A DNA stretch of 19,671 nt. Origin: DATFEN01 sp035691285. GTDB lineage: Bacteria > Acidobacteriota > Vicinamibacteria > Fen-336. The stretch is taken from contig DASSJI010000195.1 of the NCBI GenBank assembly GCA_035691285.1, forward strand, positions 1-19,671, written 5' to 3'. Shown in pieces: positions 1 to 7,587 of this stretch (positions are counted from its first letter, which is position 1; each line of letters starts with the position of its first letter). A program made the position numbers and the translations under genes. A model generated the notes under the pieces. The model was not told the DNA's origin. It did no database searches and saw nothing but the letters and a program-made list of their open reading frames with translations.

Positions 1-1
1 G

Positions 2-1789
2 GTGTGGGGAGCGAACGCCTTCACGGGGGTGGTGAACGTCCTCACCCGCGCGCCCGAGAGCGCGGAGGGCGCCAGCGTGATGCTGAGCTTCAGCAGCCTC
101 GACCGCGAGGCGGGGTCCAAGGCGGGCGAGGGATCGGGCGCCGCGTACTCCGGCGCCACGACCCTGTCTCGCAGGATCTCCGAGTCCCTGGCGTACCGGA
201 TCTCCGGGGCGTACAGCGCGTCCGATCCGTTCGCGCGCCCGGTGGGGACCCTGCCCCTCGTGCCTCATCCGCTCCAGCCGGAGACGCTCGTGGGCGGCGG
301 CGAGCTGCCCGCCGACGACCAGGAAGAGCCGGGCGACTTCAGGAACCGCGGCAGCACCCAACCCCACGTCGACCTGAGGATGGATCAGCAACTGAGCGAC
401 GGGCGCATCGTCTACGGCGCCTCGATCGCTGGAACCGACGGGATCGTCCATACCGGCGTCGGCCCATTCAACTTCGAGCGGGGCACCTACCTGGGCCATC
501 TGCGAGCGGCGATGACGCGCGGCCTCTTCCGCGCGGCCGCCACCGCGACGCTGTTCGGAGGCAAGGCTTCGAACCTGATCGCCTTCGGAGCCGACGAGGA
601 GCCGCTCCGGCTGCGGGCCCAGACCCGGACGTTCGATCTCGAGGCCAACCACTCCCGGCTCGTCGGCACCCGTCACCTGCTGACGTACGGCGGGAACGTG
701 AGGCGCGACCTCTTCTCCATCAACCTGGCACCGGGAGCAGGTGATCGCACGGAGTTCGGCGCGTACGCGCAGGAGGAGTTCTTCACGGGCTTCGGCGAGG
801 GCCGCCGGCGCTCGGAGATCCGGGTGGCCGCGGGCGTCCGTGTGGACAAGTTCGGCAACATCGACGATCCGTACCTCTCGCCCCGGCTTTCCCTGATCTG
901 GAAGCCCGGGCCGGACCACTCCCTCCGGGTTTCCGTGAACCGTGCGTTCCGCGCCCCCTCCGCCATGAACAACTACCTGGACACGCAGGTCCTGACCCCG
1001 GTCGATCTCGCGCAGTACTTCCCCGACCTCCCTCCGGAGCTCGAGCCGGCGGTAGAGGAGGACTTCCTCCTGGAGCAGACGATCCTCGGCAACGTCGAAC
1101 TGAGCCAGGAGCGGCTCACGTCGTACGAGATCGGCTACGTCGGAACCGTCGGCGGCCGGACCACGCTCGGCATCAGCTTCTACGTGAACGACACCTCGCG
1201 GAACATCAACTTCGTCGCCTTGCCCGACGACGAGAATCCCTACACCGCGGACGACCCGCCGCCGGGCTGGGAGCTGCCGCCCTCGTACCTCGACCTCCTC
1301 GCGGAGCAGGGGGTCTACTTCCCGAAGGTGCGGAACCAATTCGAGAACCTGGGCCCCATCCGCCACCGGGGCGTCGAGCTGCTGGTGGAGCACCGCTTCG
1401 GGGACGGCGTCTCCGGCTACCTGAACTACTCCTGGCAGCCCGATCCAAAGCCTCGTGCGGCGGAGGTTCCGTTCCCGGCCCTCGAGATCACTCTCCCGCC
1501 GCGCAACCGCGTCAACGGCGGCGTCTACTGGACGGGGAAGCGGATCACGGGGAGCGTGAGCATGAGCTACGCGGACCGCGCCTTCTGGGTGGACGTGCTG
1601 CCTCACGACTTCGACGGCGAGAGCCCCGCCTACACGATCTTCAACGCCTCGCTGGGGTTCCGCTTCGCCGCAGACAAGATCCTGGCCACCCTTCGTGGAG
1701 CGAACCTCACGAACGGCGCGGTGCAGCAGCACGCCTTCGGCGACATCCAGAAGCGCGCCCTCACGGTCGAGCTGCGCTTCGCGTTCTGA
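2..1789 (+). CDS. TonB-dependent outer-membrane receptor, 5'-truncated by the window edge
   Basis: The visible 595 residues open inside the plug domain: WGANAFTGVVNVLTR is the end-of-plug signature of TonB-dependent receptors (typically YGxxAxxGVINI). The true start therefore lies upstream of the window and the GTG at position 2 is only the first in-frame codon. The rest has alternating aromatic beta-strands of a 22-strand barrel, including the FRAPSAMN and LTSYEIGYVG segments usual in siderophore, vitamin or peptide/sugar receptors. The protein ends in FAF, the C-terminal Phe recognised by the BAM complex. It would sit in the outer membrane and import a bulky substrate with TonB energy. The substrate cannot be read from the sequence. 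Only 46 nt separate it from the downstream FHA/sigma-54 activator, so the two could share a transcript. I see no terminator between them. Confidence 0.9.
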   Translation: MWGANAFTGVVNVLTRAPESAEGASVMLSFSSLDREAGSKAGEGSGAAYSGATTLSRRISESLAYRISGAYSASDPFARPVGTLPLVPHPLQPETLVGGGELPADDQEEPGDFRNRGSTQPHVDLRMDQQLSDGRIVYGASIAGTDGIVHTGVGPFNFERGTYLGHLRAAMTRGLFRAAATATLFGGKASNLIAFGADEEPLRLRAQTRTFDLEANHSRLVGTRHLLTYGGNVRRDLFSINLAPGAGDRTEFGAYAQEEFFTGFGEGRRRSEIRVAAGVRVDKFGNIDDPYLSPRLSLIWKPGPDHSLRVSVNRAFRAPSAMNNYLDTQVLTPVDLAQYFPDLPPELEPAVEEDFLLEQTILGNVELSQERLTSYEIGYVGTVGGRTTLGISFYVNDTSRNINFVALPDDENPYTADDPPPGWELPPSYLDLLAEQGVYFPKVRNQFENLGPIRHRGVELLVEHRFGDGVSGYLNYSWQPDPKPRAAEVPFPALEITLPPRNRVNGGVYWTGKRITGSVSMSYADRAFWVDVLPHDFDGESPAYTIFNASLGFRFAADKILATLRGANLTNGAVQQHAFGDIQKRALTVELRFAF

Positions 1790-1835
1790 CGCTCCCTTGA
1801 CCGCCGGCGCAGCCACGACGTAGCCTCGCCAGCGC

Positions 1836-3200
1836 GTGACCCGATACAGGCTCCGCGGAGAGGTCGGCGGCACGGAGCGTTCGTACCCCGTGCCGGAGGG
1901 CGAGTTGCGCGTGGGCTGCGTCGGCACGAACGACCTCGTTCTCCCCGTTCGCGGCGTCTCCCGGGCACACGCGCGCCTCGCCTCGGGGCCGAGCCTCCTC
2001 GAGGTCGAGGACCTGGACAGCCGCAACGGCGTCTTCCTGAACGGCGCCCGTGTCCAGCGCGCGCGGCTTCGGCCCGGCGACGAGGTGCGCTTCGGTCCCG
2101 TCGCGCTGCGCCTCGAAGAAGTGCCGAGCGAGGGCGCGGAGCTGGCGATCCGCGTGAGCGGAGAGCGCGCGCCCGCGGGACTGCCGTCCTGGGAGACCAC
2201 GACGGCAGCCGCCCCGGTCGGCGGGAGCGAGCCGCGTCGGCTGCTCCTCCCGGACGAGCACGTGCGGGGCGTATCGGCGGCGATGGCGGCGCTCTACGCC
2301 CAGATGCGCCCGCTCGTGGACGCGGACCTGCCCGTGCTCATCGTCGGCGAGACCGGGGTCGGCAAGGAGCACGTCGCGCGCGCCTTGCACGCCTCGTCGC
2401 CCCGCCGGGGCGGCCCCTTCGTCGCGGTCAACTGCGCGGCCATCCCGGCCGACCTCCTCGAGGCCGAGATGTTCGGCATCGCCAAGGGCGTCGCCACCGG
2501 CGTGACGGAGCGCTCCGGGAAGCTCGCGCAGGCCGACAAGGGCACGCTGTTCCTGGACGAGATCGGCGAGATGCCCCCGGCGCTCCAGCCGAAGCTGCTG
2601 CGCGCGCTGCAGGAGAAGCAGGTCCACCCGGTCGGCGGCCCGCCCGCGGCGGTCGACGTGCGAACGCTCTCCGCCACGAACTCGGATCTGGAAGCCAAGC
2701 TGGAGAAGGGGGTCTTCCGTCGCGACCTCTACTTCCGCGTCGCCGGCTTCGTGCTGCGCGTCCCGCCGCTGCGCGAGCGGGCGGAAGACATCCCGGACCT
2801 CGTCGAGGCGTTCCTCGTGCGCTTCGCACGCGAGAGCGGGAGGAGGCCCCTGGGCGTCACGGCGCGGGCCATGGCCGCGCTTCGCGAGTACACGTGGCCC
2901 GGCAACGTGAGGGAGCTGGAGCACGAGATGAGGCGGCTCGTGCACCTGTGCCCCGACGGCCAGGCCATCGAGTCCACGATGCTCTCGTCCGCCTTGCTCT
3001 CACCTCCCGCCCACGACGCCGCGCCGGACCTGGACGGCGCCTCGCTCTACCTCGAAGGCCACCTGCAGCGCCTCGAGGACCGCCTCATCCGCGAGGCGCT
3101 CCGCCGATCGGGGGGCAACCGCTCCCAGGCCGCCAAGCTCCTCGGCGTCTCGCGCAACGGCCTGGCGCTGAAGATGGAGCGGCTCGGCATCACCGACTGA
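1836..3200 (+). CDS. FHA-domain sigma-54-dependent transcriptional activator (bEBP)
   Basis: This is a 454-aa cytoplasmic transcription factor. The order is an N-terminal FHA domain (about residues 24-95, with the SRAH and DxxSRNGVFLNG phosphothreonine-binding motifs), a sigma-54-type AAA+ ATPase (about 145-370) and a Fis-type helix-turn-helix (about 424-451). The AAA+ part has Walker A GETGVGKE (171-178), Walker B GTLFLDEIGE (236-245), an arginine-finger segment FRRDLYFR (294-301) and WPGNVREL (354-361). The sigma-54-contacting GAFTGA loop is replaced by GVATGV at 218-223. Such proteins remodel the RNAP-sigma-54 closed complex, here probably gated by FHA binding to a Thr-phosphorylated partner. 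The start is GTG at 1836, which keeps the whole FHA strand 1. The downstream neighbour is convergent with a 4-nt gap. A sigma-54 promoter at 12953 and a Ser/Thr kinase ending at 7584 are plausible functional partners, by inference. Confidence 0.93.
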   Translation: MTRYRLRGEVGGTERSYPVPEGELRVGCVGTNDLVLPVRGVSRAHARLASGPSLLEVEDLDSRNGVFLNGARVQRARLRPGDEVRFGPVALRLEEVPSEGAELAIRVSGERAPAGLPSWETTTAAAPVGGSEPRRLLLPDEHVRGVSAAMAALYAQMRPLVDADLPVLIVGETGVGKEHVARALHASSPRRGGPFVAVNCAAIPADLLEAEMFGIAKGVATGVTERSGKLAQADKGTLFLDEIGEMPPALQPKLLRALQEKQVHPVGGPPAAVDVRTLSATNSDLEAKLEKGVFRRDLYFRVAGFVLRVPPLRERAEDIPDLVEAFLVRFARESGRRPLGVTARAMAALREYTWPGNVRELEHEMRRLVHLCPDGQAIESTMLSSALLSPPAHDAAPDLDGASLYLEGHLQRLEDRLIREALRRSGGNRSQAAKLLGVSRNGLALKMERLGITD

Positions 3201-3204
3201 GCAA

Positions 3205-4173
3205 TCAACCCGCCTGGAGGCGTCCTTCGACCAGCAACGCCGCGAGCAGGGGAACCATGATCTCGTGGTGCCCGGTCAGGCTGTACCCGCGCCCGACGCC
3301 GCGCGTCGGCCGCTGGACGACGTTGGTGTTGGGGCGGTACGACTGGATGAAGTCGAGGTTGGCGGTGGCGAAGTCGCGGAGCGGATGGCCGAGGTTCCGG
3401 GCCAGCGTCACGGCCTTCAGGAACACCTCGGGCAGGAGCACGGCCGAGCCGACGTTCAGGTACACCCCGCCGCCGCCGAGGCGCGCGACCTGGGCCGCGA
3501 AGACGCGGAAGTCGAGATGGGTGGCGCGCCCGAGCGCGGCGGGATCGCAGCCCGGGTGCATGTGGACGATGTCCGTGCCCACGGCCACGTGCACCGTCGC
3601 GGGCAGCCCGAGCCGCCAGGCCGCGGCCAGCAGGCTCACCCGGCCATGGCGCGGCCGGCCTTCGGCCAGGTAGCGGCCGACCGCCGCCCCAAGCCCCAGG
3701 CCGTCACGATCGCCTTCGACGATGGCGCGGTTGATCTCGGCGCCGGTCTCCCGTGCCATGCCGAAGGCGCCGTCGCCGAGGCCCTCGGCCACCTCCTCGG
3801 ACGTCCGGCCCGCCACGGCCAGCTCGAAGTCGTGGACGACGCCGGCTCCGTTCAGGGCGATCCCCGTGACGAAGCCGCGCTCCATCAGGTCGATCAGCAC
3901 GGGCGACAGGCCGACCTTGAAGACGTGACCACCCAGGCCCCAGAGCACCGGCCTGCGACGGCTGCGTGCGCGGGACACGTCGGCCGCCAGCGCCCGCAGC
4001 GTCTCCCCCGCGAGGATGCGCGGCAGCCCCTTCACGAACGCCGCGAGCCTCGCGCCCCGGCGATGCGGCCGGGCGAAGTCGCGAAGGGAGACCTTGCTCT
4101 TCCGCTGCGCCAGCGGGTAGGTGCTGATCCCGTCCAGGGAAAGGGCCGGATGGCGGGGGCGGCGCCGGGCCAT
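3205..4173 (-). CDS. Conserved protein of unknown function, possibly deoxyhypusine-synthase-like fold
   Basis: This 322-aa protein has no signal peptide or membrane segment. I do not recognise a named enzyme. The central part (residues about 76-125) has WGLGGHVFKVGLSPVLID, then NGAGVVHDFE and a Gly/Asp-rich stretch. A later block (about 193-255) has VGTDIVHMHPGCD and LGGGGVYLNVGSA. The order helix, GLSPVLIDLMERG, small-residue loop, xHDFE and later LGGGG resembles the NAD-binding layout of deoxyhypusine synthase. The catalytic Lys of that family is not where I would expect it, so the resemblance may be fold-level only. The start is the ATG at 4173, which overlaps the gmhA-like stop codon by one base (TGATG) and implies translational coupling. 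A longer upstream reading in this frame is just the shadow of the isomerase gene. Because of the coupling, a role in sugar-phosphate or nucleoside-sugar metabolism is possible. Confidence 0.85.
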   Translation of the reverse strand: MARRRPRHPALSLDGISTYPLAQRKSKVSLRDFARPHRRGARLAAFVKGLPRILAGETLRALAADVSRARSRRRPVLWGLGGHVFKVGLSPVLIDLMERGFVTGIALNGAGVVHDFELAVAGRTSEEVAEGLGDGAFGMARETGAEINRAIVEGDRDGLGLGAAVGRYLAEGRPRHGRVSLLAAAWRLGLPATVHVAVGTDIVHMHPGCDPAALGRATHLDFRVFAAQVARLGGGGVYLNVGSAVLLPEVFLKAVTLARNLGHPLRDFATANLDFIQSYRPNTNVVQRPTRGVGRGYSLTGHHEIMVPLLAALLVEGRLQAG

Positions 4174-4745
4174 CAGCGGGCCAGGGCCTCTTCCACGATC
4201 TGACACAGGACGTGCACGACCATCGCGTGCACCTCCTGGATGCGCGGCGTATCGTGGTGGGGCACGTCGACGAGGTAGTGGACGAGCCCTCCGAGCCTCC
4301 CGCCTCCCCCTCCGGTCAGGCCGATGGTGAGCAGGCCGCGTTGACGAGCGAGGCGCAGGGCCTCGACCACGTTCGGCGAGCGCCCCGAGGTGCTGATGCC
4401 GACCGCGACGTCGCCGGGGCGGCCGTGCGCCTCCACCTGGCGGCGGAAGACGGCGTCGAAGCCCATGTCGTTGCCGATCGCGGTGATCACCGAGGGGTCC
4501 GTGGTGAGCGCCATCGCGGCGAGGCCGGGACGCTCCCGGAGGAAGCGCCCGACCAGCTCGCCCGCGAGGTGCTGCGCGTCGGCAGCCGAGCCGCCGTTGC
4601 CGAACGCGAGCACCTTGCCGCCCGAGCGGAGGCACTCGACGAGGCGCTGGCCGACCTCCAGCAGCAGACGGGCGTTCTCCGCGAAGAAGCGCTCCTTGAG
4701 GGCGAGGCTGTCCGCCGCGATGCGCCGGATGTCGGCTTCGTCCAT
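4173..4745 (-). CDS. gmhA: SIS-domain phosphosugar isomerase, GmhA type (sedoheptulose-7-phosphate isomerase)
   Basis: This 190-aa protein has the usual length of GmhA and is collinear with it. Motifs include FGNGGSAADAQHLAGELVGRF (residues 48-68), TTDPSVITAIGND (81-93), STSGRSPNVVEAL (118-130) and a C-terminal IQEVHAMVVHVLC helix (169-181), which carries metal and active-site residues in the family. GmhA converts D-sedoheptulose 7-phosphate to D-glycero-D-manno-heptose 7-phosphate, the first step of ADP-heptose synthesis for LPS core or S-layer glycans. The start is the ATG at 4745; the longer reading to 5138 runs through the DnaJ-like gene in the wrong frame and was discarded. No hldE or gmhB is next to it. 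Instead it is coupled by a 1-nt overlap to a gene of unknown function. SIS paralogues with other ketose phosphates cannot be excluded. Confidence 0.88.
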   Translation of the reverse strand: MDEADIRRIAADSLALKERFFAENARLLLEVGQRLVECLRSGGKVLAFGNGGSAADAQHLAGELVGRFLRERPGLAAMALTTDPSVITAIGNDMGFDAVFRRQVEAHGRPGDVAVGISTSGRSPNVVEALRLARQRGLLTIGLTGGGGGRLGGLVHYLVDVPHHDTPRIQEVHAMVVHVLCQIVEEALAR

Positions 4746-4771
4746 GGAGCGCTGATTATCGGCCGGACCCC

Positions 4772-4800
4772 GCGCGCCGCCAAAGGCGCGGGCGGCGCGC
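4772..4800 (-). terminator. GC-rich intercistronic hairpin between dnaJ-like and gmhA-like genes
   Basis: The arm GCGCGCCGCC (4772-4781) pairs perfectly with GGCGGCGCGC (4791-4800) around a 9-nt loop. It starts 1 nt after the dnaJ-like stop codon. There is no T-tract on the minus strand, so it is at best a weak terminator. An RNA-stability or translation-tuning element ahead of gmhA is equally possible. Confidence 0.4.
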
Positions 4801-4801
4801 G

Positions 4802-5383
4802 CTACAGCCTGCGGATGTGGACGGTGAGCAGGACCGAGGAGACGCCGGGCTCGTCGACGTTGACCTGGAACACGGCTCCGTCCCGCACGCCCTGCGGGAT
4901 GCGCACGGGGATCGGCATGCGCCGCTCGACGGTGCCCTCGCCGCCGCAGCGCGCGCAGTCGAAGGCGCTGCCGCCGGTGCCGCTGCAGGCGGGACAGCTC
5001 CCGCGGAGCGGGATGTCGAGAGGCAGGATGCCCCCCACGGCTGCTTCCTCCGTGGTCAGCAGGATCTCGCCGGAGAGGCTGCCCGGCTGCACTGGCCGGC
5101 GCAGGTCGCCGGAGGCGGGGCGGCGCACGAACGACCACGACAGCGGTCCGAAGACGTCCTCGTCCACGCCGAGGTCGAGGGCCTCGTCGTAGCGCTGGCG
5201 CCTCTCGGCGTCCGACAGCGTCTCGTACGCGAGCTGCAGCTCGCGGAAGGCCTCGAGCGAGGCGCCCGGGTTCGACTCGGGATGGTATTGCTTGGCGAGG
5301 CGGCGGTAGGCCCTTCGGATGGCGGCGGCGGATGCGTTGCGTGCGACTCCCAGGACGCGGTAGAAGTCCTTGGGCTTCTCCAT
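4802..5383 (-). CDS. Short DnaJ-like protein (J-domain with HPE, single zinc centre)
   Basis: This 193-aa protein has a J-domain (about residues 6-67: DFYRVLGVARNAS, AYRRLAKQYHPESNPG, AYETLSDAERRQRYDE). A linker follows, then a shortened cysteine-rich part with only two CxxC repeats (Cys130/133 and 143/146, CPACSGTG and CARCGGEG) instead of the four of DnaJ. A remnant of the C-terminal substrate-binding fold (PVRIPQGVRDGAVFQV, 160-175) ends the protein. It would act as an Hsp70 co-chaperone, but the invariant HPD tripeptide that stimulates DnaK ATPase reads HPE (34-36). The start is ATG at 5383; an upstream TTG at 5422 would add a non-homologous tail. It lies 46 nt after the PuuD-like stop codon and directly before gmhA. 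It is much shorter than true DnaJ (about 375 aa) and is a specialised paralogue. Confidence 0.88.
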   Translation of the reverse strand: MEKPKDFYRVLGVARNASAAAIRRAYRRLAKQYHPESNPGASLEAFRELQLAYETLSDAERRQRYDEALDLGVDEDVFGPLSWSFVRRPASGDLRRPVQPGSLSGEILLTTEEAAVGGILPLDIPLRGSCPACSGTGGSAFDCARCGGEGTVERRMPIPVRIPQGVRDGAVFQVNVDEPGVSSVLLTVHIRRL

Positions 5384-5429
5384 CCGCGCTACACCATAGG
5401 TCGCGGTCAACCCGGGTGTCAAGGAGGAG

Positions 5430-6194
5430 CTAGAAGCCCTTGACGCTCGGCGCCTTCTTGTAGAGCTGCCACACGACGTGCCAGCCGACGAGGGCCACGA
5501 CGAGGAAGGTCGCGAAGCCGGCCTGGCCCGGCAGGCTGACGGTCGTCGTGTGCTGGTTCATCATGCCCCAGAAGAGCGGCACCGACATGTAGACGTTGTG
5601 CCGGGAGCGCGCCCCGGCCAGGGCGACGAGGGCGGCGTCGGGCGCGGTCCCCTCCTTGACGGCCTTGATGATCGTCTGCTGCGCCGGCCAGATCCGGAAC
5701 CAGACATTGAACGCCATGATCGTCCCCAGCAACGCCGCCAGGTGGATGTTCAGGGCGCGGTAGCCGAAGCCGCCCCAGTAGTGCATGAGGGCCGCCGTCG
5801 CCGCGATCAGGACGAAGGCGGCGCTGCCGAACGTCTTCGGGTCCTTGCCGAGCGGGCTCTTGTGCAGGGCGTCGTAGAGGAACGGCGCGACGAAGACGGA
5901 CAGCGCCATCACCGCGCCGCCGGCGCCCCAGGAGCCGCCCCCGTCGAACATGATGCCGCCGTGGTAGAAGACCAGCGCCAGCAGGAGCACCCCGGTGCCC
6001 CACGTCCACGCGGCGCCCCAGCGGAACCAGTAGAGCGCGCGGGGCAGGAGCTCCGGGTTGACCTTCTTCTTGGCCTCGCCGTCGAGGGTCCCCTGGAACG
6101 GCCCGTTGACGAAGTTGAAGAAGTAGAGCATGCCGATCCAGACGATGCCGGCGAGGATGTGAATCCAGCGGAACAGGGCGCTGAGGATGTCCAC
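5430..6194 (-). CDS. PuuD/urate-oxidase-N-type integral membrane protein, no cytochrome c domain
   Basis: This 254-aa protein has about seven hydrophobic helices (roughly residues 5-28, 58-79, 90-108, 122-140, 147-170, 201-215, 226-246). The motifs WIHILAGIVWIGMLYFFNFV near the N-terminus and NVYMSVPLFWGMMNQH (200-215) match the urate-oxidase N-terminal domain family (PuuD, formerly DUF989). Full-length PuuD (about 400 aa) carries a C-terminal cytochrome c that passes electrons from urate. Here the chain stops after the membrane domain and has no CxxCH, so urate oxidation by itself is doubtful. Conserved His residues (12, 151, 239) could still bind haem. The start is GTG at 6194, preceded by an excellent ribosome site (AAGGAGG, 5 nt spacing). 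No purine-catabolism gene is nearby. Confidence 0.82.
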   Translation of the reverse strand: MDILSALFRWIHILAGIVWIGMLYFFNFVNGPFQGTLDGEAKKKVNPELLPRALYWFRWGAAWTWGTGVLLLALVFYHGGIMFDGGGSWGAGGAVMALSVFVAPFLYDALHKSPLGKDPKTFGSAAFVLIAATAALMHYWGGFGYRALNIHLAALLGTIMAFNVWFRIWPAQQTIIKAVKEGTAPDAALVALAGARSRHNVYMSVPLFWGMMNQHTTTVSLPGQAGFATFLVVALVGWHVVWQLYKKAPSVKGF

Positions 6195-6260
6195 ACGAGC
6201 CTCCTTCGGGGTTGAGACCGGTCGCCGGGAACGATAACACAGCGCCGCGCCAACCGAAGC

Positions 6261-7112
6261 TCAGGCCCGCGCGCGGAGGTAGCGGCGGAGCTCCAACGCG
6301 AAGGCCGCCAGGAACAACAGGCCCATCGCCGCGGCGAGGGGCCGGCGCAGGCGGGGCATGCGTCCCGGCTCACGGCCGACCTGGACGAGGGCCGTGGCCA
6401 CCGTCGTGCGCGTGACGGGCTCCCCGTCGGTCGCGGCCACGAGGAGCGCTCCCTGGGCAGCCTCCCAGGGCGCGTCCACCCGGAACAGCAGCAGCTCCTT
6501 CTCCACGCGACCCGCGGCGGGAACCTCGACCGTGCTCTCGAGCGGATCGGCGCGCAGCGTGCGCGGCAAGATGACCCTCAGGCGCACGCGGTGGGCCGCA
6601 GCGTCGTCGCTCTCGAGCGCCACGCGCCAGCGCCCGACGCTGTCCATGCGCGCGTCTGGAGCGAAGATCCTGACCGCCGGCGGCGGGCTCTCGCCGAGGG
6701 CGACCAGCACGTACGCGACCTGCACGATGCTCCTCGCGGGCCTGTCTCCCGTCGCAGCCGCCTCGTAGTCGAGGCGCAGGCTGACGGCGTGCACACCGGG
6801 CCTGGCGTCGCGGAGCGGGAACGAGAACGGCAGCCCCGACGTGGCGCCCCTCGCGAGCCCCTGATCGAGGGCGCGGCTCTCGACGTGGCCGAACAGCTCG
6901 CCCTCGGCGCGCAGCGAGGGCACGTCGGCGTCGCCGCGGTTCGTGAGTCCGACGCGCACGTCCAGCGCGTCGTCCGTCTGGCCCACGACCTCACCCGTCA
7001 CCTCGAGCCGGGGCTCCTGGCCGGCGCTGGGCGCGGCGAGGGCCGCGAGCAGGAGCGCGAGCACGCTCCGGGGCGCGACCCTACTTGGCTTCGGCCGGGA
7101 CGAAGGTGACAC
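6261..7112 (-). CDS. Exported, C-terminally anchored beta-rich protein of unknown function
   Basis: This 283-aa protein has a basic N-terminus and hydrophobic core (about residues 15-30, probable cleavage after PSAG). A beta-rich periplasmic part follows (about 35-245, strands such as LEVTGEVVGQ, DVRVGLTNRGDADV, VRLRVILPRTL). A membrane helix near the C-terminus (about 256-274) ends in an Arg-rich tail (RRYLRARA). LTNRGDADVPSLR resembles the CARDB/Ig-like folds of envelope proteins. The first GTG (7112) overlaps the end of the preceding gene by 32 nt. A later GTG at 7064 would still leave a signal peptide, so the start is not settled. The overlap places it in one operon with the kinase and the 168-aa secreted protein. 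No enzyme motif is visible. A role as periplasmic partner of the kinase pathway is inference only. Confidence 0.75.
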   Translation of the reverse strand: MSPSSRPKPSRVAPRSVLALLLAALAAPSAGQEPRLEVTGEVVGQTDDALDVRVGLTNRGDADVPSLRAEGELFGHVESRALDQGLARGATSGLPFSFPLRDARPGVHAVSLRLDYEAAATGDRPARSIVQVAYVLVALGESPPPAVRIFAPDARMDSVGRWRVALESDDAAAHRVRLRVILPRTLRADPLESTVEVPAAGRVEKELLLFRVDAPWEAAQGALLVAATDGEPVTRTTVATALVQVGREPGRMPRLRRPLAAAMGLLFLAAFALELRRYLRARA

Positions 7113-7587
7113 CCGACTGCGAGAACGCGTCGTCGAGCTTCTTGCCTTGCTTCTTGTTCGTGGCGTAGACCTTGATCGAGGCCGCCTTCTGCGGGTCCTT
7201 TTCCACGGGCGGGAACTCGCAGACGCCCTCGGGCTGCACGCTGATCTGGTACGTGCTCGACCGCGTGGGCTGGTATTGGTCGTCCACGGCCTGGACGTAG
7301 TACTCGATCGCCGTGACCTTCCCCTCCCGCGGCGCGGGCAGCGTGCCGCAGTGGCTCAGGCCGGTGAAGGCCAGCTCGACGTAGCTGTAGAAGTCCTCGC
7401 CCTGGCGGCGGAAGTACGCCCGCACCCGGGCCACCTCGTTGTCGTCGCTGGCGGTGGCGCACATCGCGATGGGCTTCTCCGCGACGGTGCACGGCAGCGG
7501 CTGGTGCTCGATCACGGGCGCGTCGTCGGCCCGGGCCGCGAACGCGGCCAGGAGCAGGGCCACGGCGGCCGTGGCGCGCGGCCTCAC
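7081..7587 (-). CDS. Small secreted protein with four cysteines, function unknown
   Basis: This 168-aa protein has a typical signal peptide (MRPRATAAVALLLAAFAARA, cleavage near residue 20). The mature chain has beta-strand character (ARVRAYFRRQ, FYSYVELAF, TAIEYYVQAVDD, STYQISV) and four cysteines (33, 43, 80, 123), likely two disulfides in the periplasm. The YYVQAVDD pattern is that of fibronectin-III/Ig-like domains found beside peptidases. The GTG start at 7587 shares four bases (GTGA) with the kinase stop codon, a strong sign of translational coupling. A far longer reading upstream in this frame is only the kinase gene out of frame. The C-terminus (KVYATNKKQGKKLDDAF) is Lys-rich. I do not recognise a family. 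By position it may be a ligand, substrate or cofactor of the kinase system. Confidence 0.82.
   Translation of the reverse strand: MRPRATAAVALLLAAFAARADDAPVIEHQPLPCTVAEKPIAMCATASDDNEVARVRAYFRRQGEDFYSYVELAFTGLSHCGTLPAPREGKVTAIEYYVQAVDDQYQPTRSSTYQISVQPEGVCEFPPVEKDPQKAASIKVYATNKKQGKKLDDAFSQSGVTFVPAEAK

Noticed and set aside
1797..1826. TTGACC with weak TAGCCT at 18-nt spacing as a promoter for the FHA activator
   Set aside because: The -10 matches only three of six bases and would give a start almost at the GTG; not better than chance in this sequence.
1761..2945. 394-aa minus-strand frame opposite the FHA activator
   Set aside because: Shadow of a gene with intact FHA, AAA+ and HTH motifs.
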